Assembly (NCBI RefSeq): GCF_003010935.1
Contig: NZ_PGGN01000003.1
Span: forward strand, 682,001-746,000
From: Phyllobacterium endophyticum
GTDB lineage: Bacteria; Pseudomonadota; Alphaproteobacteria; Rhizobiales; Rhizobiaceae
Direction of reading: 5' to 3'
DNA: 64,000 nucleotides
Made by a program: the position numbers and the translations under genes. Numbering within the stretch: position 1 is the stretch's first letter; every line of letters begins with the position of its first letter. This document shows positions 53,192 through 63,199 of the stretch, piece after piece. The notes under the pieces were generated by a model, which worked only from the letters and a program-made list of their open reading frames with translations, ran no database searches and was not told the DNA's origin.

Positions 53192-54825
53192 GCGCTTCGA
53201 CCACCACAACTCCGCTTCTCGAAGTGCGCGACCTTACTCTCCGGCACAACGGCAGGGGCGGCCAGACGACAATCGTGCAAAATGTAAGCTTCACCCTCGG
53301 CCGCGGCGAAGTGCTCGGCATCATCGGCGAATCCGGTGCGGGCAAGTCGACCATCGGCAATGCCGTCATCGGCCTCGTCGGAAAATCCTTCGAACAATCC
53401 TTCGGCACGATCCGGCTAGACGGTGTCGCGCTCGAAACCCTTAGCGACAGGGAGCGCCGGAAATTGAGGGGAAAGACGATCGCAAGCATCTTCCAGGATC
53501 ATACTTCTTCGCTCGATCCATTGATGACAGTCGGAAACCAGCTCGGAGAAACGATATCGGCAATCCATCCCGGCCTGCCGCGATCCGAGATCCGTCGCCG
53601 CACCATCGAACTGCTTGGATGGGTCGGCATCGCGGATCCCGCCGGGCGCCACGACAGCTACCCTCATCAATTGTCGGGCGGGCAGCGGCAGCGTGTCGTC
53701 ATTGCCATAGCGCTTGCGGGTTCGCCGTCGATCATCGTCGCTGACGAGCCGACCTCGGCGCTCGACGCAACGGTGCAGAAACAGATCCTCGACATATTGC
53801 GGAACCTGGTCGATACCATCGGTCTTTCGCTTATTCTCATCACCCATGACATGGGCGTTGTCGCCGCGATCGCGGACAAAGTTGTGGTGATGAAGGACGG
53901 CGAAATCGTGGAGCAGGATGCCACATCGACCGTTCTGGAAAACCCGAAGGAGCTCTATACGCAGCAGCTGCTTTCCGCAGTGCCCCGCCTGCATTTGTCG
54001 CCATCGGCGGCTCACAGCCAGCCCGAGGAACCTGCGCCAATCCTCGTCGTAGAAAACCTGTCTCGCAGCTTCGGCGGCGGCAACATTCGCGGCCTTCTCG
54101 GCAAGCCCTCAGCCAAGTTCGCGCTGAAGAATGTAAGCCTGCGTGTCCCGCGCGGGAGCGTGCTCGGTATCGTGGGCGAGAGCGGCAGCGGCAAGACGAC
54201 GATCGGCAGGATACTGGCCGGGCTCGAAAAAGGCGACTCCGGCAAGGTCACACTCGATGGCAGGGCGCGCGACATCTCCCGAAGCGGAGACGAAGGATTG
54301 CTTGGCCATGTCCAGATGATCTTCCAGGACCCTGCCCTCTCGCTCAATCCGCGGATGACGGTCGCAGAGACACTTCGCGAATGCCTGCGATTTACTGCAA
54401 GGAAGGAAGGTCCCCGCAACCCCGACGAGATCACCAGGATGACCGACAGGATGGGGCTTGCGCGTACACTGCTGTCGCGTTACCCGCACCAGCTTTCCGG
54501 TGGCCAGAAGCAACGGGTGTGCATCGCCCGGGCGCTCCTGGCTCGACCCGCACTAATCGTCGCGGACGAGCCGACATCGGCCCTGGATGTCTCCGTCCAG
54601 GCAGAGATCGTTTCGCTTCTCAAGCAAACGGTTACGGAAAGCGGTCTTTCGATGGTCTTCATCTCGCACGACCTGGCGATCGTCCAGGGCATCTGCGACG
54701 CAGTCGGCATCATGAAGGACGGCCGGATGGAGGATTTCGGGCCGTCAGACTTTATCTTCGGGCGGTCTGAGAACGCCTATACGCGGCGCCTGATCGACGC
54801 CCGGCCGAAGATTTTTACGCATTGA
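53188..54825 (+). CDS. fused two-domain peptide ABC transporter ATPase (DppD-DppF type)
   Basis: 545 residues from the ATG at 53188 with GAGGAG upstream; a much longer upstream frame is spurious. The first ATPase has Walker A GESGAGKSTIG, signature LSGGQRQRVVIAIALAG and Walker B IIVADEPTSALDAT. The second, from about residue 290, has GESGSGKTTIG, LSGGQKQRVCIARALLA and LIVADEPTSALDVS. Both nucleotide-binding domains, separate proteins in many peptide importers, are joined here. The second signature's Cys is unremarkable. Confidence 0.92.
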   Translation: MSASTTTTPLLEVRDLTLRHNGRGGQTTIVQNVSFTLGRGEVLGIIGESGAGKSTIGNAVIGLVGKSFEQSFGTIRLDGVALETLSDRERRKLRGKTIASIFQDHTSSLDPLMTVGNQLGETISAIHPGLPRSEIRRRTIELLGWVGIADPAGRHDSYPHQLSGGQRQRVVIAIALAGSPSIIVADEPTSALDATVQKQILDILRNLVDTIGLSLILITHDMGVVAAIADKVVVMKDGEIVEQDATSTVLENPKELYTQQLLSAVPRLHLSPSAAHSQPEEPAPILVVENLSRSFGGGNIRGLLGKPSAKFALKNVSLRVPRGSVLGIVGESGSGKTTIGRILAGLEKGDSGKVTLDGRARDISRSGDEGLLGHVQMIFQDPALSLNPRMTVAETLRECLRFTARKEGPRNPDEITRMTDRMGLARTLLSRYPHQLSGGQKQRVCIARALLARPALIVADEPTSALDVSVQAEIVSLLKQTVTESGLSMVFISHDLAIVQGICDAVGIMKDGRMEDFGPSDFIFGRSENAYTRRLIDARPKIFTH

Positions 54826-54941
54826 AAGCCTGATCAGAGAGAGCAGAAGTGCCGGCGGCATGTCGCCGGCTCAGTGGAGACCCGCGCCCTCAAGACAGGT
54901 TTGCCAAACCGCATACATGCCAAGCGAAACGAGGATTTACG

Positions 54942-56180
54942 ATGAAAAATGACTTTGTACTGGCCGTCGCTGGCCAATCGCTCATCAAGCGCGATACCAG
55001 ACAGGCAAGCGCGCCGGCCTTCGAGGAGGTGAAGCGTCTGATTAAGACTGCCGATCTGGCTTTCACCAACTTTGAAAGCACCGTTATCGGAAGCCATGGC
55101 GGCTGGCCCCTCAAGGGATCCTTTTTTGGAAGCAGCAAGCCGGAAATGCTTGATGCACTGACCGACATCGGGTTCCGGGCACTGTCTCTTTCGAATAATC
55201 ATGCTTTCGATCTTGGACCCTCCGGCGTGCTTTCGACTCTTGACGAAGCTACGCGGCGCGGCTTCCTGCATGCCGGTATCGGCAGGAATGTCACCGATGC
55301 GGCAAAACCCGGCATAGGTGAGATTGACGGTCGCAGCGTCGCTTTTGTTGCCATGGACGGCGGACCTGGGCCAGATTTCATGTACGCCGCTGACGCGGGA
55401 GATAGCCGGCCAGAGCGTCCCGGTGTCAACCGCATCAAAATATCCCAGATCCTCGATGTCGACACCGAGGCCTTTCAGCAACTGAGCATAATCAGGGACA
55501 GGATCGGATACACCGCTGTGGACCTTGCCAACGACACCCAGCCGAACGACACACCCACCGTCGATCCCCAAACCGAGATCGGTATCGCAGGCGCTATATT
55601 TCGTCGATCCGATCGCTTTGGAAAAACGGTCAGGATCGACGAAAGGGACTTCGCCCGAAATCTCGAAGCAATTTCCGCTGCGGCAAATGCCGGACGTCTG
55701 GTAGTCGCCTATCTCCACCACCACCACTGGGCATCGGACTGGCTGCAGGTTCCTGATTGGGTCGGAGCTTTCGCGCGGAAGTGCATCGACGCCGGCGCCT
55801 CGATGTTTGTTAGCCATGGTGCACCGGTGCTGCAGCCGATCGAGATCTATAGCGAGCGGCCAATCTTTTACAGCTTGGGTAATTTCATCTTCCATACGCG
55901 GTCGGAAGTCGCGACCTGGAGACGCAGGGAAGTCTGGGAGAGCGTTGTCGGCCTCTGCGCCTTCAGTTCCGACAATCGCCTGACCGGCATGAAGCTCTAT
56001 CCCGTCCTGATCGGCGGCGAGGAAGCCCTGGAGGATCCGGTCGTGGAACGGCGCCTTGTGCCGCACCTTGCAGTCGGCGCCAGCGCCGATCGTATATTGC
56101 AAAGACTTGCAGCCCAATCGGAAAAACTTGGATCGAGAATAGAGATTACCGATGGCGTCGGCATCCTGAGAACAAGCTAG
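54942..56180 (+). CDS. CapA-family (poly-gamma-glutamate-synthesis-type metallophosphoesterase) protein
   Basis: 412 residues from the ATG at 54942 with GAGG upstream. No signal peptide is present, unlike many secreted CapA proteins. Metal-site motifs typical of the family are TNFESTVIG, ALSLSNNHAFDLG, YLHHHHWASDW and SHGAPVLQPIEIYSERPIFYSLGNFIFH. CapA proteins are tied to poly-gamma-glutamate capsules; the exact reaction is unclear. Its position between a peptide importer and peptidase T suggests work on an imported gamma-linked or modified peptide (inference). 116 bases separate it from the ATPase gene. Confidence 0.85.
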   Translation: MKNDFVLAVAGQSLIKRDTRQASAPAFEEVKRLIKTADLAFTNFESTVIGSHGGWPLKGSFFGSSKPEMLDALTDIGFRALSLSNNHAFDLGPSGVLSTLDEATRRGFLHAGIGRNVTDAAKPGIGEIDGRSVAFVAMDGGPGPDFMYAADAGDSRPERPGVNRIKISQILDVDTEAFQQLSIIRDRIGYTAVDLANDTQPNDTPTVDPQTEIGIAGAIFRRSDRFGKTVRIDERDFARNLEAISAAANAGRLVVAYLHHHHWASDWLQVPDWVGAFARKCIDAGASMFVSHGAPVLQPIEIYSERPIFYSLGNFIFHTRSEVATWRRREVWESVVGLCAFSSDNRLTGMKLYPVLIGGEEALEDPVVERRLVPHLAVGASADRILQRLAAQSEKLGSRIEITDGVGILRTS

Positions 56181-56230
56181 TTTATCCTCTCGGATATTTC
56201 GTTCGGACAACTGCCAGGGACGGGTTAATC

Positions 56231-57469
56231 ATGGATCTTCGCGACGAACTGATTGAGCGGTTCTTCCGCTATCTCGCCATCGAAAGCCAAAGCGACGCGA
56301 AGTCCTCCACCCTGCCCTCGACGCCGGGGCAGGCCCGTCTCGCAGCGCTTCTGCACGATGAGTTGAAGGCTCTCGGCCTTGCGGACGTCACGATCGACGA
56401 TCATGCCACCGTGGTGGCGGTGAAGCATGGCTCGGTTCCGGACGCGCCGCGCATCGGTTTCATCGCGCATCTTGATACCGTCGATGTCGGCCTGTCGCCA
56501 GTCATCCGGCCACAGATCCTTCGTTTCGAGGGAGCAGACCTCTGTCTCAACAGGGACAGGGATATCTGGCTTCGGGTAGACGAGCATGCGGAGATTCGCG
56601 GCTGGGAAGGTGAGGACATCATCTTCGGCGACGGAACAAGCGTGCTCGGAGCCGACAACAAGGCGGCGATCGCCGTCATCATGACCTTGCTCAACAGGCT
56701 TGAGGCGGCAGGTCCACACGGCGACATCTACATCGCCTTCGTTCCTGACGAGGAGATCGGGCTGCGTGGCGCAAAGGCGCTCGATCTTGCCCGTTTTCCC
56801 TGCGACTTCGCCTATACGATCGATTGTTGTGAACAAGGCGAAGTCGTGTTCGAAACCTTCAACGCAGCGCGGGGAGAGATCGTGTTCACCGGCGTCAGCG
56901 CCCATCCGATGTCGGCCAAGGGCTTCATGGTCAACCCGCTTTTGATGGCAATGGATTTCATCGCCCGTTTTGACCGCTCCGAAACACCCGAGCGAACGGC
57001 CGGGCGGGAAGGTTATATCTGGTTCAAAGACCTAATCGCCAATGATACGGAGGCGCGCCTCACAGCGATGATCCGCGATTTCGACAAAGCCGCCTTCGAG
57101 GGTCGAAAGCGGAAGATCGCGGAGTCCGTCCGAGCCATCGGAGCCCTTTATCCGGCAGGAAAGGTAACTTGTGCGGTCAAAGATCAATATCACAACATCA
57201 ATGATTACCTTGGCGGCAACAGTCGCCCGGCAAACTTGCTTGTTTCGGCGCTGGAAAGTTTGAAAATCCAGCCGAAGCTGATTGCCATGCGCGGTGGAAC
57301 CGACGGATCGGCGCTGTCAGGCCGAGGCCTGCCCACACCGAACTTCTTCACCGGCGCCTATAATTTCCATTCGCGTTTCGAATTCCTTCCGGTTCGGGCT
57401 TTCGAGGCATCGTTCAACGTCGCTTTGACTATCTGCCGGCTGGCCGCGAATGAACCTATTCCTCGATGA
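56231..57469 (+). CDS. pepT: peptidase T-like M20 tripeptidase
   Basis: 412 residues, like PepT. M20 metal-site motifs are GFIAHLDTVDVG (His80, Asp82), LGADNKAAIAV (Asp142), FVPDEEIGLRG (Glu174-Glu175) and a C-terminal TGAYNFHSRFEF with the last metal-binding His. The dimerisation domain lies between. It removes the N-terminal residue from tripeptides in the cytoplasm, fitting the peptide importer of the same operon. It is the last gene of the unit; 57470-57629 contains nothing recognisable. Confidence 0.92.
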   Translation: MDLRDELIERFFRYLAIESQSDAKSSTLPSTPGQARLAALLHDELKALGLADVTIDDHATVVAVKHGSVPDAPRIGFIAHLDTVDVGLSPVIRPQILRFEGADLCLNRDRDIWLRVDEHAEIRGWEGEDIIFGDGTSVLGADNKAAIAVIMTLLNRLEAAGPHGDIYIAFVPDEEIGLRGAKALDLARFPCDFAYTIDCCEQGEVVFETFNAARGEIVFTGVSAHPMSAKGFMVNPLLMAMDFIARFDRSETPERTAGREGYIWFKDLIANDTEARLTAMIRDFDKAAFEGRKRKIAESVRAIGALYPAGKVTCAVKDQYHNINDYLGGNSRPANLLVSALESLKIQPKLIAMRGGTDGSALSGRGLPTPNFFTGAYNFHSRFEFLPVRAFEASFNVALTICRLAANEPIPR

Positions 57470-57629
57470 TCAAGGACGGGAAAATGAGATAAGCTTGAAT
57501 GGAGCCGATCCGCAGACCCACACAATGCGGTTTTCTTGGGTGGGTTCCAGTGGAGGCGTTATGCGATTTTCGAAGCACCGAGCGAGAACACCTGCAGGAA
57601 GTGACCACACGCAGCCGCTCATGGCCTCG

Positions 57630-59420
57630 CTATTTCATGGGCAATCCCGCCACCGTGAGATCAGCTAAGTATGTCTTGAGGAATGGTTCCGCGTACTGGG
57701 GTTTCTTGGTTGTCGGCCACAGTGCTTCCTTTTCGATGGTCCAGTTCGGGTTGTCTTTGCGAAAGGTCGCCATTATGGCACGTGCCTCCTCCAGCATTCC
57801 AAGGCGAACGTAGGCTACAGCCAAACTCGTTTTCCAAGGTTCTTTCATTTTCTTCAAAGCAGTCAGTGAATCCGATGGACGATCGGCGAAATAATAGGCA
57901 ATTCCCAAGGCTCCGTAAGCAAAGTCCTGAGGAGTTGGGTCGCGTCGAATGGAGTCCTCCAGCCATTGTAGGGCCAGGTCGTATTTCCCAGCGTTGACCA
58001 AATATGATCCCAGGTCAGTGCGGGCGAAGGCATCATACGGAACGAGATCGCCAGCAGTCATAGCCTCTACAACGGAGCGTTCGAAATCACCTTCATGCAA
58101 CTGATACAAAGGCACCATTACCCAGTGTGACAACAAAGTTTCTAGGCGAGATTTGTGTTCAGTGGCCTGAGCCTCCGTGCCAAGCTTCCATGCCTTTTCA
58201 GTCACGCCCCATGGATCGTCCGTACTCTCCCAATAAACGTCGCGAATGTAAGTGAATGCTATCTTGGTTCGTAACAGTGTCGAGTCCGGAAATTTGTTTA
58301 GTCCCTCCTGCCAGACTGCACGCGCCTTTTCGTTGCCTTCCTTAGTGATCTGAAAGAACAATTGATGGCCGCGAAGATAGTAGTCGTATTCTTCCAGACT
58401 TGGAGCGGACTTGGTCCACGCATCCGCCTCTTCCTGCTTACGGATTTTGCCACTCAACCCCGCCAACGTGTCGTATATCTTGTTGGCAACGTTGTTCTGC
58501 AACGCCGCAACGTCACCGCTTTCTTCGTCGTAACGGTTCGCCCAAACATGCTCGCCTGTGGATGCATTGATCAATTGAGCGGTGACCCGCACCTTGTCTC
58601 CCGCTCTTCTGACGCTTCCTTCAATCACGTAGTTGACTTTCAGGTCATCCCCGACCTGTTGCACTTTCACAGGCTTATCGTAAACGAAACTCGAGGTGCG
58701 CGAGACGACGCGCAAGCTTGGAAATGACGAAAGCATCGTGATGATGTCTTCTGCGATGCCAGCGCCGAAATAGTTCTGGGCCGGATCACCGCTCATATTG
58801 GCAAACGGCAAGACCGCGATGGACGGTTCGCTTGCGTGGGCTTTTGGAGGCTGCAGAGCGTACCACGCACCGCCTCCCGCAATCATCAGGGCAAAGAGAC
58901 TGCCCATCGCGGCCGGCCAAAATTTTATCTTTTTGCCACTGCGTCTGAGCGGTAGAGGAATTCCATCGAACTTGACCCTGAAGGTTTGTATCGGCTCAGT
59001 AATGTTCTTGACCTTCTGCTCCCCCATTTCCTCGAAGCCGAAGGAAAGTGTCTTTTCGACCTCACGCGCCACCTTGGCCGACACGCAGATGCCGCCGGGA
59101 TCGGCCAGCTGTTCGAGCCGCGCGGCTATGTTGACGCCGTCGCCGTAACAGTCATCTCCCTCAACAATCACTTCGCCGAGATTGATGCCGATGCGTACCT
59201 TAATGCGTCGATCTTCGGAAATGTTAACGTTGCGTTCCGCCAGGCCTCGCTGCAGGCTCACCGCGCATTCGACGGCATCAACGACGCTGCCGAACTCAGC
59301 CAGGAGACCATCTCCCATCAGCTTGAAGATGCGGCCATGATGGCGGGCGATTTCGGGCTCGAAAAGTTCCTTGCGTCCCGAGCGCAAACGCTCAAAGGTC
59401 CCCTGTTCGTCCTTCTCCAT
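57630..59420 (-). pseudogene. class III adenylate/guanylate cyclase-TolB-TPR protein, N-terminally truncated
   Basis: 596 residues from an ATG at 59420. Present are the cyclase domain after its first strand (EIARHHGRIFKLMGDGLLAEFGSVVDAVECAVSLQRGL, with the second metal Asp in GDG), a membrane segment (AAMGSLFALMIAGGGAWYAL), a TolB-like domain (PSIAVLPFANMSGDPAQNYFGAGIAEDIITML) and TPR-like repeats to the end. Intact family members begin about 25 residues earlier with LAAILAADVVGYSRL; that part, holding the first metal-binding Asp, is missing. The reading frame upstream belongs to the epoxide hydrolase gene, so a deletion has joined the two. It is probably catalytically dead. Confidence 0.75.
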
Positions 59421-60744
59421 TCGTTGGCTGGCGCACTTGTGAAAACGCTGCCCTTAGTTCTCTGGTAAAAATCATCGGCTGTTCCCATGCAGCAAAGTGA
59501 CCGCCCTTCTCCGCACGGTTATAATAGATGAGCTTGGGATATGCCTGCTCGGTCCAGCTACGCGGGGCTTCATACTGTTCGCCCGGAAATACTGTAACTG
59601 CTACCGGGATGGTAACGCCCTTCGCGTTGAAAAAACCGCCTTTGTATTCCCAGTAAAGGCGAGATGCCGAAACCCCGGTATTTGTCAGCCAATAAAGCGT
59701 GATGTTATCGAGAATCTCGTCGCGAGTGAGTTCGCCTGTGCTGCTCGTGATCCTGTTCAGCGCCGAGGCGACCGCAGCCGCCGGTTGACCGTCAGCGTCA
59801 TTGTGATCGAGAAGCCAGGCCGCAAGGCCCACCGGCGAGTCCGCGATACCATATAAGGTTTGCGGTCGTGAGCCCATCAACCGCGCGTAATCAACCTGCT
59901 TGAAAGTTCTCACCAATTGCTCATATGCGCGCCGCTCGTCAGTTGTGAGACCCGATGGAGCAGGACCGCCGGCCAGCAGGGCCTTGTCGACATCTTTTGG
60001 AACGGTGGCGGGCATGTTTGTGTGAATTGCCAGTAGTCCCGCAGGTGCTTGCAAGCCCATTTGATCAACGACGAATGCACCCCAGTCCCCTCCTTGGGCA
60101 ACGTAACGCGTGTAACCGAGGCGTTTCATCAATTCTGCCCAGGCACGGGCCATGCGCTCCGGCCCCCAGCCGGTGCTCGTAGGCTTTCCGGAGAAACCGT
60201 AACCGGGCATTGAAGGAATGACGACGTCAAAAGAGTCTTCTACCCCGCCGCCGTGTTGAGTGGGATCGGTCAGCGGTCCAATGAGCTTGATCTGCTCAAG
60301 CACCGAGCCTGGCCACCCGTGCGAGATGACCATCGGTAGGGCATTGGGGTTCTTCGAGCGCACGTGGATGAAATGAATGTCTAGCCCATCGATCTCTGTT
60401 ATGAACTGTGGCAGTGCGTTCAATTTTGTTTCGCAATTGCGCCAATCGTAATCCGTAGCCCAGTATTGCGCGAGCTCCCGCATCGTCCCCAGTTGGACGC
60501 CCTGCGACTGATCTGCGACTGTCTCCTTGTCAGGCCACTGTGTCGTGGCAACGCGCCGGCGAAGTTCGCGGAGCTTCTCTTCCGGAACATTGACGCGGAA
60601 CGGGCGGATTTTGTCTGTCGTGGCTGCATGGGTGGAATACGGGACGAAGCTAACAGCACCCGCAATTGCCATGCCAATCGCACCTGCTCCCAGGAGCCAA
60701 CGGCGGTTCGGATCGATATTGTCGTCATCAAGTCGCGTACGCAT
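59392..60744 (-). CDS. Tat-exported epoxide-hydrolase-like alpha/beta hydrolase with altered C-terminus
   Basis: 450 residues from the ATG at 60744 with GGGAG upstream; an earlier TTG at 60774 is less likely. A twin-arginine signal is at about residues 14-41 (NRRWLLGAGAIGMAIAGAVSF, then HAATT). The EHN domain (IRPFRVNVPEEKLRELRRRVATTQWPD) is followed by the alpha/beta core: oxyanion HGWPGS, nucleophile Asp in GGDWGAFV, and His in KGGHFAAWEQP. The protein ends RAAFSQVRQ plus an extra PTNGEGRTGDL tail that overlaps the cyclase gene in another frame; the normal end is near AAFSQVRQ. It hydrolyses epoxides or esters in the periplasm; substrate unknown. Confidence 0.85.
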   Translation of the reverse strand: MRTRLDDDNIDPNRRWLLGAGAIGMAIAGAVSFVPYSTHAATTDKIRPFRVNVPEEKLRELRRRVATTQWPDKETVADQSQGVQLGTMRELAQYWATDYDWRNCETKLNALPQFITEIDGLDIHFIHVRSKNPNALPMVISHGWPGSVLEQIKLIGPLTDPTQHGGGVEDSFDVVIPSMPGYGFSGKPTSTGWGPERMARAWAELMKRLGYTRYVAQGGDWGAFVVDQMGLQAPAGLLAIHTNMPATVPKDVDKALLAGGPAPSGLTTDERRAYEQLVRTFKQVDYARLMGSRPQTLYGIADSPVGLAAWLLDHNDADGQPAAAVASALNRITSSTGELTRDEILDNITLYWLTNTGVSASRLYWEYKGGFFNAKGVTIPVAVTVFPGEQYEAPRSWTEQAYPKLIYYNRAEKGGHFAAWEQPMIFTRELRAAFSQVRQPTNGEGRTGDL

Positions 60745-61061
60745 TTTTTGCTCCCTGTTCGGTTGCGTCGACAACGACTGTCAACGGCTTGGCCATTTTG
60801 ACCAATGTTTTGTAAAGGCTCGTGGAGTTGGGGCACTAGGATCGGCCTTTACACTGTACTGCGACCGTAGGCTGCGGTGCTTCTTCAGTCGACTTAAGCA
60901 ATGTTAGCGAACCTGAAAAATGCTGAAATTCAGATGGTTGATCATGGATTTATGTAGAGCGCGGCTATCATTCAGCCCGGCCTGAGCGGATAGCGTTTCC
61001 GCTTGCCAACTTGGTCCCGGCGGGGCCGAGAGCAGCCGTGTTTGTCTAAAGACCTGTCGAA
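60745..61061. other. 317-base intergenic region
   Basis: It lies between the amine oxidase stop and the hydrolase start, both on the minus strand. No gene was recognised. It should contain the hydrolase promoter, but no clear hexamers were pinned down. Confidence 0.5.
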
Positions 61062-62468
61062 CTATTTTTGCGCGCCCGTGTACGGGAGGTGATCGGCTGC
61101 ATCGTTGACTTCGCTCGCCGCCCGATGGCCCGACCGCACAGCGCCTTCGATCCACGCGGCATACTCCGACGTGTGCTCGCCTGCGAAATGCACACGGCCT
61201 TCCGGCACAGCAATCCTGCCTTTCCATCTGGTCAGATCACCGGCCCGCGCAATACCATAGGCGCCTTTCGCCCAGGGATCGAGCTGCCAAGAGTAACTGA
61301 CAGTTTCTTCGATATGCCGTTCAGCGCCGGGGAAGACCTCCTCGATGCGCTCTATCGCCCACCGCGTCTTTTCTGTCTCGCTCATGCTATCCATCTCCAG
61401 GGCACGGTCTCCCTGCTGATAGAACTGGAGCACGCCTTTCTCGCCGTTGCTCGGCCACTGCGGGCTCCAGACTTCGGCTCCGGTATCAAGTTGGGCAAAT
61501 CCGCTGAAGTGTTCAGCCTCCCAAAATCGAAAGCTTGTGCGAAAGGCGACTTTTGAGGCGTTGATATAGCGCATTTCGGCGACGATCTGTTGTTTCTCCG
61601 GGCTCAGTGGCGGATCGAACGTCACGTTCGTGAGAACAGAATATGGAATGGTACATATCAACGCATCGGCCACCAACATGACCGTTTTATCTTCACTGCT
61701 AAAGGTGACCTCTACCCGATCGGGATACTGCCTCACCGCCCTGATCGGAGCGTCCAGCACAATCGTTGAGCGGAGACGCGCCGCGACTGCCCTTGGGAGG
61801 CTATCATTGCCACCGTCTATGATCGACAGGCTGTTGCGGTCGTAGTGCGCCAAAACCCGGGACAGCATAAGGGGCGAAATCGCCGTCGGGAACGCTCCGA
61901 GCGTCAGAAGCTTGATGGCCTCGCGTGATACGCCGAGCTCGCGGAGATGGTCTATAATGTTGAAGCGATCCAGGTCCGCCATGTCATGAGGAGGCCATGA
62001 GGGCGTGTCGATCACTTTGGCGGCAAGCAGCCGCTCCACATTGTCGAGGAGGTATGTCTTGACGAGGCCTTCATACCCAAGTGCACGCTCGTTGTCCGGC
62101 AACGAGACCGTTGTTGCAAGGTCGAGGTCTGGATCGATGGGCCAACGCTTTCCATTTATTAGCGCCGCAGGTCGCAGGCCACTAGGATATAGTGGATGAA
62201 CGGTCAGGCCCATTTGCTCGATGTAGTTAAAGGCCCATCGGTGAGAACGGGGTATTCTACCTGCCCCCGCCTCGGCAATGGGCATGCCATCGCTTCCCCG
62301 CTGTGTATACACACGGCCGCCGACGCGATCGCGGGCTTCAATGATCGTGACGTCGTGGCCGGCGCGCTCGAGTTCAAGAGCAGCAATCAAACCACTCATG
62401 CCAGCGCCAGCAATGATGATCTTCTTAGGGTGATCGGTCCGAGGAAGCCTCGGCGGCAAAATAGACAT
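61062..62468 (-). CDS. flavin-containing amine oxidase
   Basis: 468 residues from the ATG at 62468 with GAGGAC upstream. The FAD-binding start is KKIIIAGAGMSGLIAALELERAGHDVTIIEARDRVGGRVYT (residues about 15-55), and the C-terminal FAD contact is GRVHFAGEHTSEYAAWIEGAVRSGHRAASEV. Overall it resembles monoamine oxidase/L-amino-acid oxidase/tryptophan monooxygenase-like enzymes, which oxidise an amine or amino acid with O2. No export signal is seen. It diverges from an Lrp/AsnC regulator gene, which suggests an amino acid substrate and control by it. Confidence 0.88.
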   Translation of the reverse strand: MSILPPRLPRTDHPKKIIIAGAGMSGLIAALELERAGHDVTIIEARDRVGGRVYTQRGSDGMPIAEAGAGRIPRSHRWAFNYIEQMGLTVHPLYPSGLRPAALINGKRWPIDPDLDLATTVSLPDNERALGYEGLVKTYLLDNVERLLAAKVIDTPSWPPHDMADLDRFNIIDHLRELGVSREAIKLLTLGAFPTAISPLMLSRVLAHYDRNSLSIIDGGNDSLPRAVAARLRSTIVLDAPIRAVRQYPDRVEVTFSSEDKTVMLVADALICTIPYSVLTNVTFDPPLSPEKQQIVAEMRYINASKVAFRTSFRFWEAEHFSGFAQLDTGAEVWSPQWPSNGEKGVLQFYQQGDRALEMDSMSETEKTRWAIERIEEVFPGAERHIEETVSYSWQLDPWAKGAYGIARAGDLTRWKGRIAVPEGRVHFAGEHTSEYAAWIEGAVRSGHRAASEVNDAADHLPYTGAQK

Positions 62469-62670
62469 GGGTCGTCCTCACTTACGATGGTTGAGCGCGC
62501 TTGGCTGGCTTGGAATCACTGCGGTGTCCTCGCCGATGTTGAGCCTATTGGCAGTCGCGGCCGCCGTGGGCCACGTTGATTTTTGTAGCGGATAGTTGCA
62601 TAACGATGGTGCTAAAGACGCGCGTAAGGATGGCCTAAATTGGCAGAAATACGAATTTATTGGATCGAAA

Positions 62671-63165
62671 ATGAGCAATAACACCAATTTTGCCTTGGAT
62701 GCGATTGACCTCAAGATTCTGCTCGAGCTCCAGACTGACGCGCGTCTACCCAACATCACCCTTGCCGATCGCGTCGGACTTTCGCCGTCGCCGTGCTCCC
62801 GGCGCGTAAAGTTGCTGGAGGACGCAGGTGTTATTGAAGGCTATCGTGCTGTCCTAAGCCGCCAGGCGGTGGGGCTTGGGCTTACGGTCTTCGCTGGTGT
62901 GCGCGTCGAGCGTCATGCACAAGACCAGGCTGACGCGTTTGTGGAGGCGGTCCTCGCCATGCCCGAGGTCATAGCGTGTCATCTTGTTTCAGGCGATGTC
63001 GATTTTCTGGTCGAGGTCGTCGTTCCCGACATGGCCACATACGAAGCAACCGTACTGCGGCAGCTGCTTTCTCTGGCGACCGTTCGGGATATTCGATCAG
63101 GTTTCGCCATGCGTAGTTACTCCGCTGGTCGAGCATTGCCCTTAGATAGGGTACGGAACAGATGA
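62671..63165 (+). CDS. Lrp/AsnC family transcriptional regulator
   Basis: 164 residues from the ATG at 62671; the frame is open upstream to 62596, but this start matches the family. The N-terminal helix-turn-helix is LDAIDLKILLELQTDARLPNITLADRVGLSPSPCSRRVKLLEDAGVIEGYRAVL, and the C-terminal RAM (amino-acid sensing) domain is GLTVFAGVRVERHAQDQADAFVEAVLAMPEVIACHLVSGDVDFLVEVVVPDM. It most likely controls the divergent amine oxidase in response to an amino acid. Confidence 0.92.
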   Translation: MSNNTNFALDAIDLKILLELQTDARLPNITLADRVGLSPSPCSRRVKLLEDAGVIEGYRAVLSRQAVGLGLTVFAGVRVERHAQDQADAFVEAVLAMPEVIACHLVSGDVDFLVEVVVPDMATYEATVLRQLLSLATVRDIRSGFAMRSYSAGRALPLDRVRNR

Positions 63166-63199
63166 TTTATCTCGATCAAAGCGGAAAAGACCTGCAGCC

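Noticed and set aside
52202-53209. 335-codon minus-strand frame antisense to the DppC-type permease
   Set aside because: Asp/Arg/His-rich shadow of a clear membrane protein.
54834-56210. 458-codon minus-strand frame antisense to the CapA-like gene
   Set aside because: No family pattern; the plus strand has the metal-site motifs of CapA and a good start.
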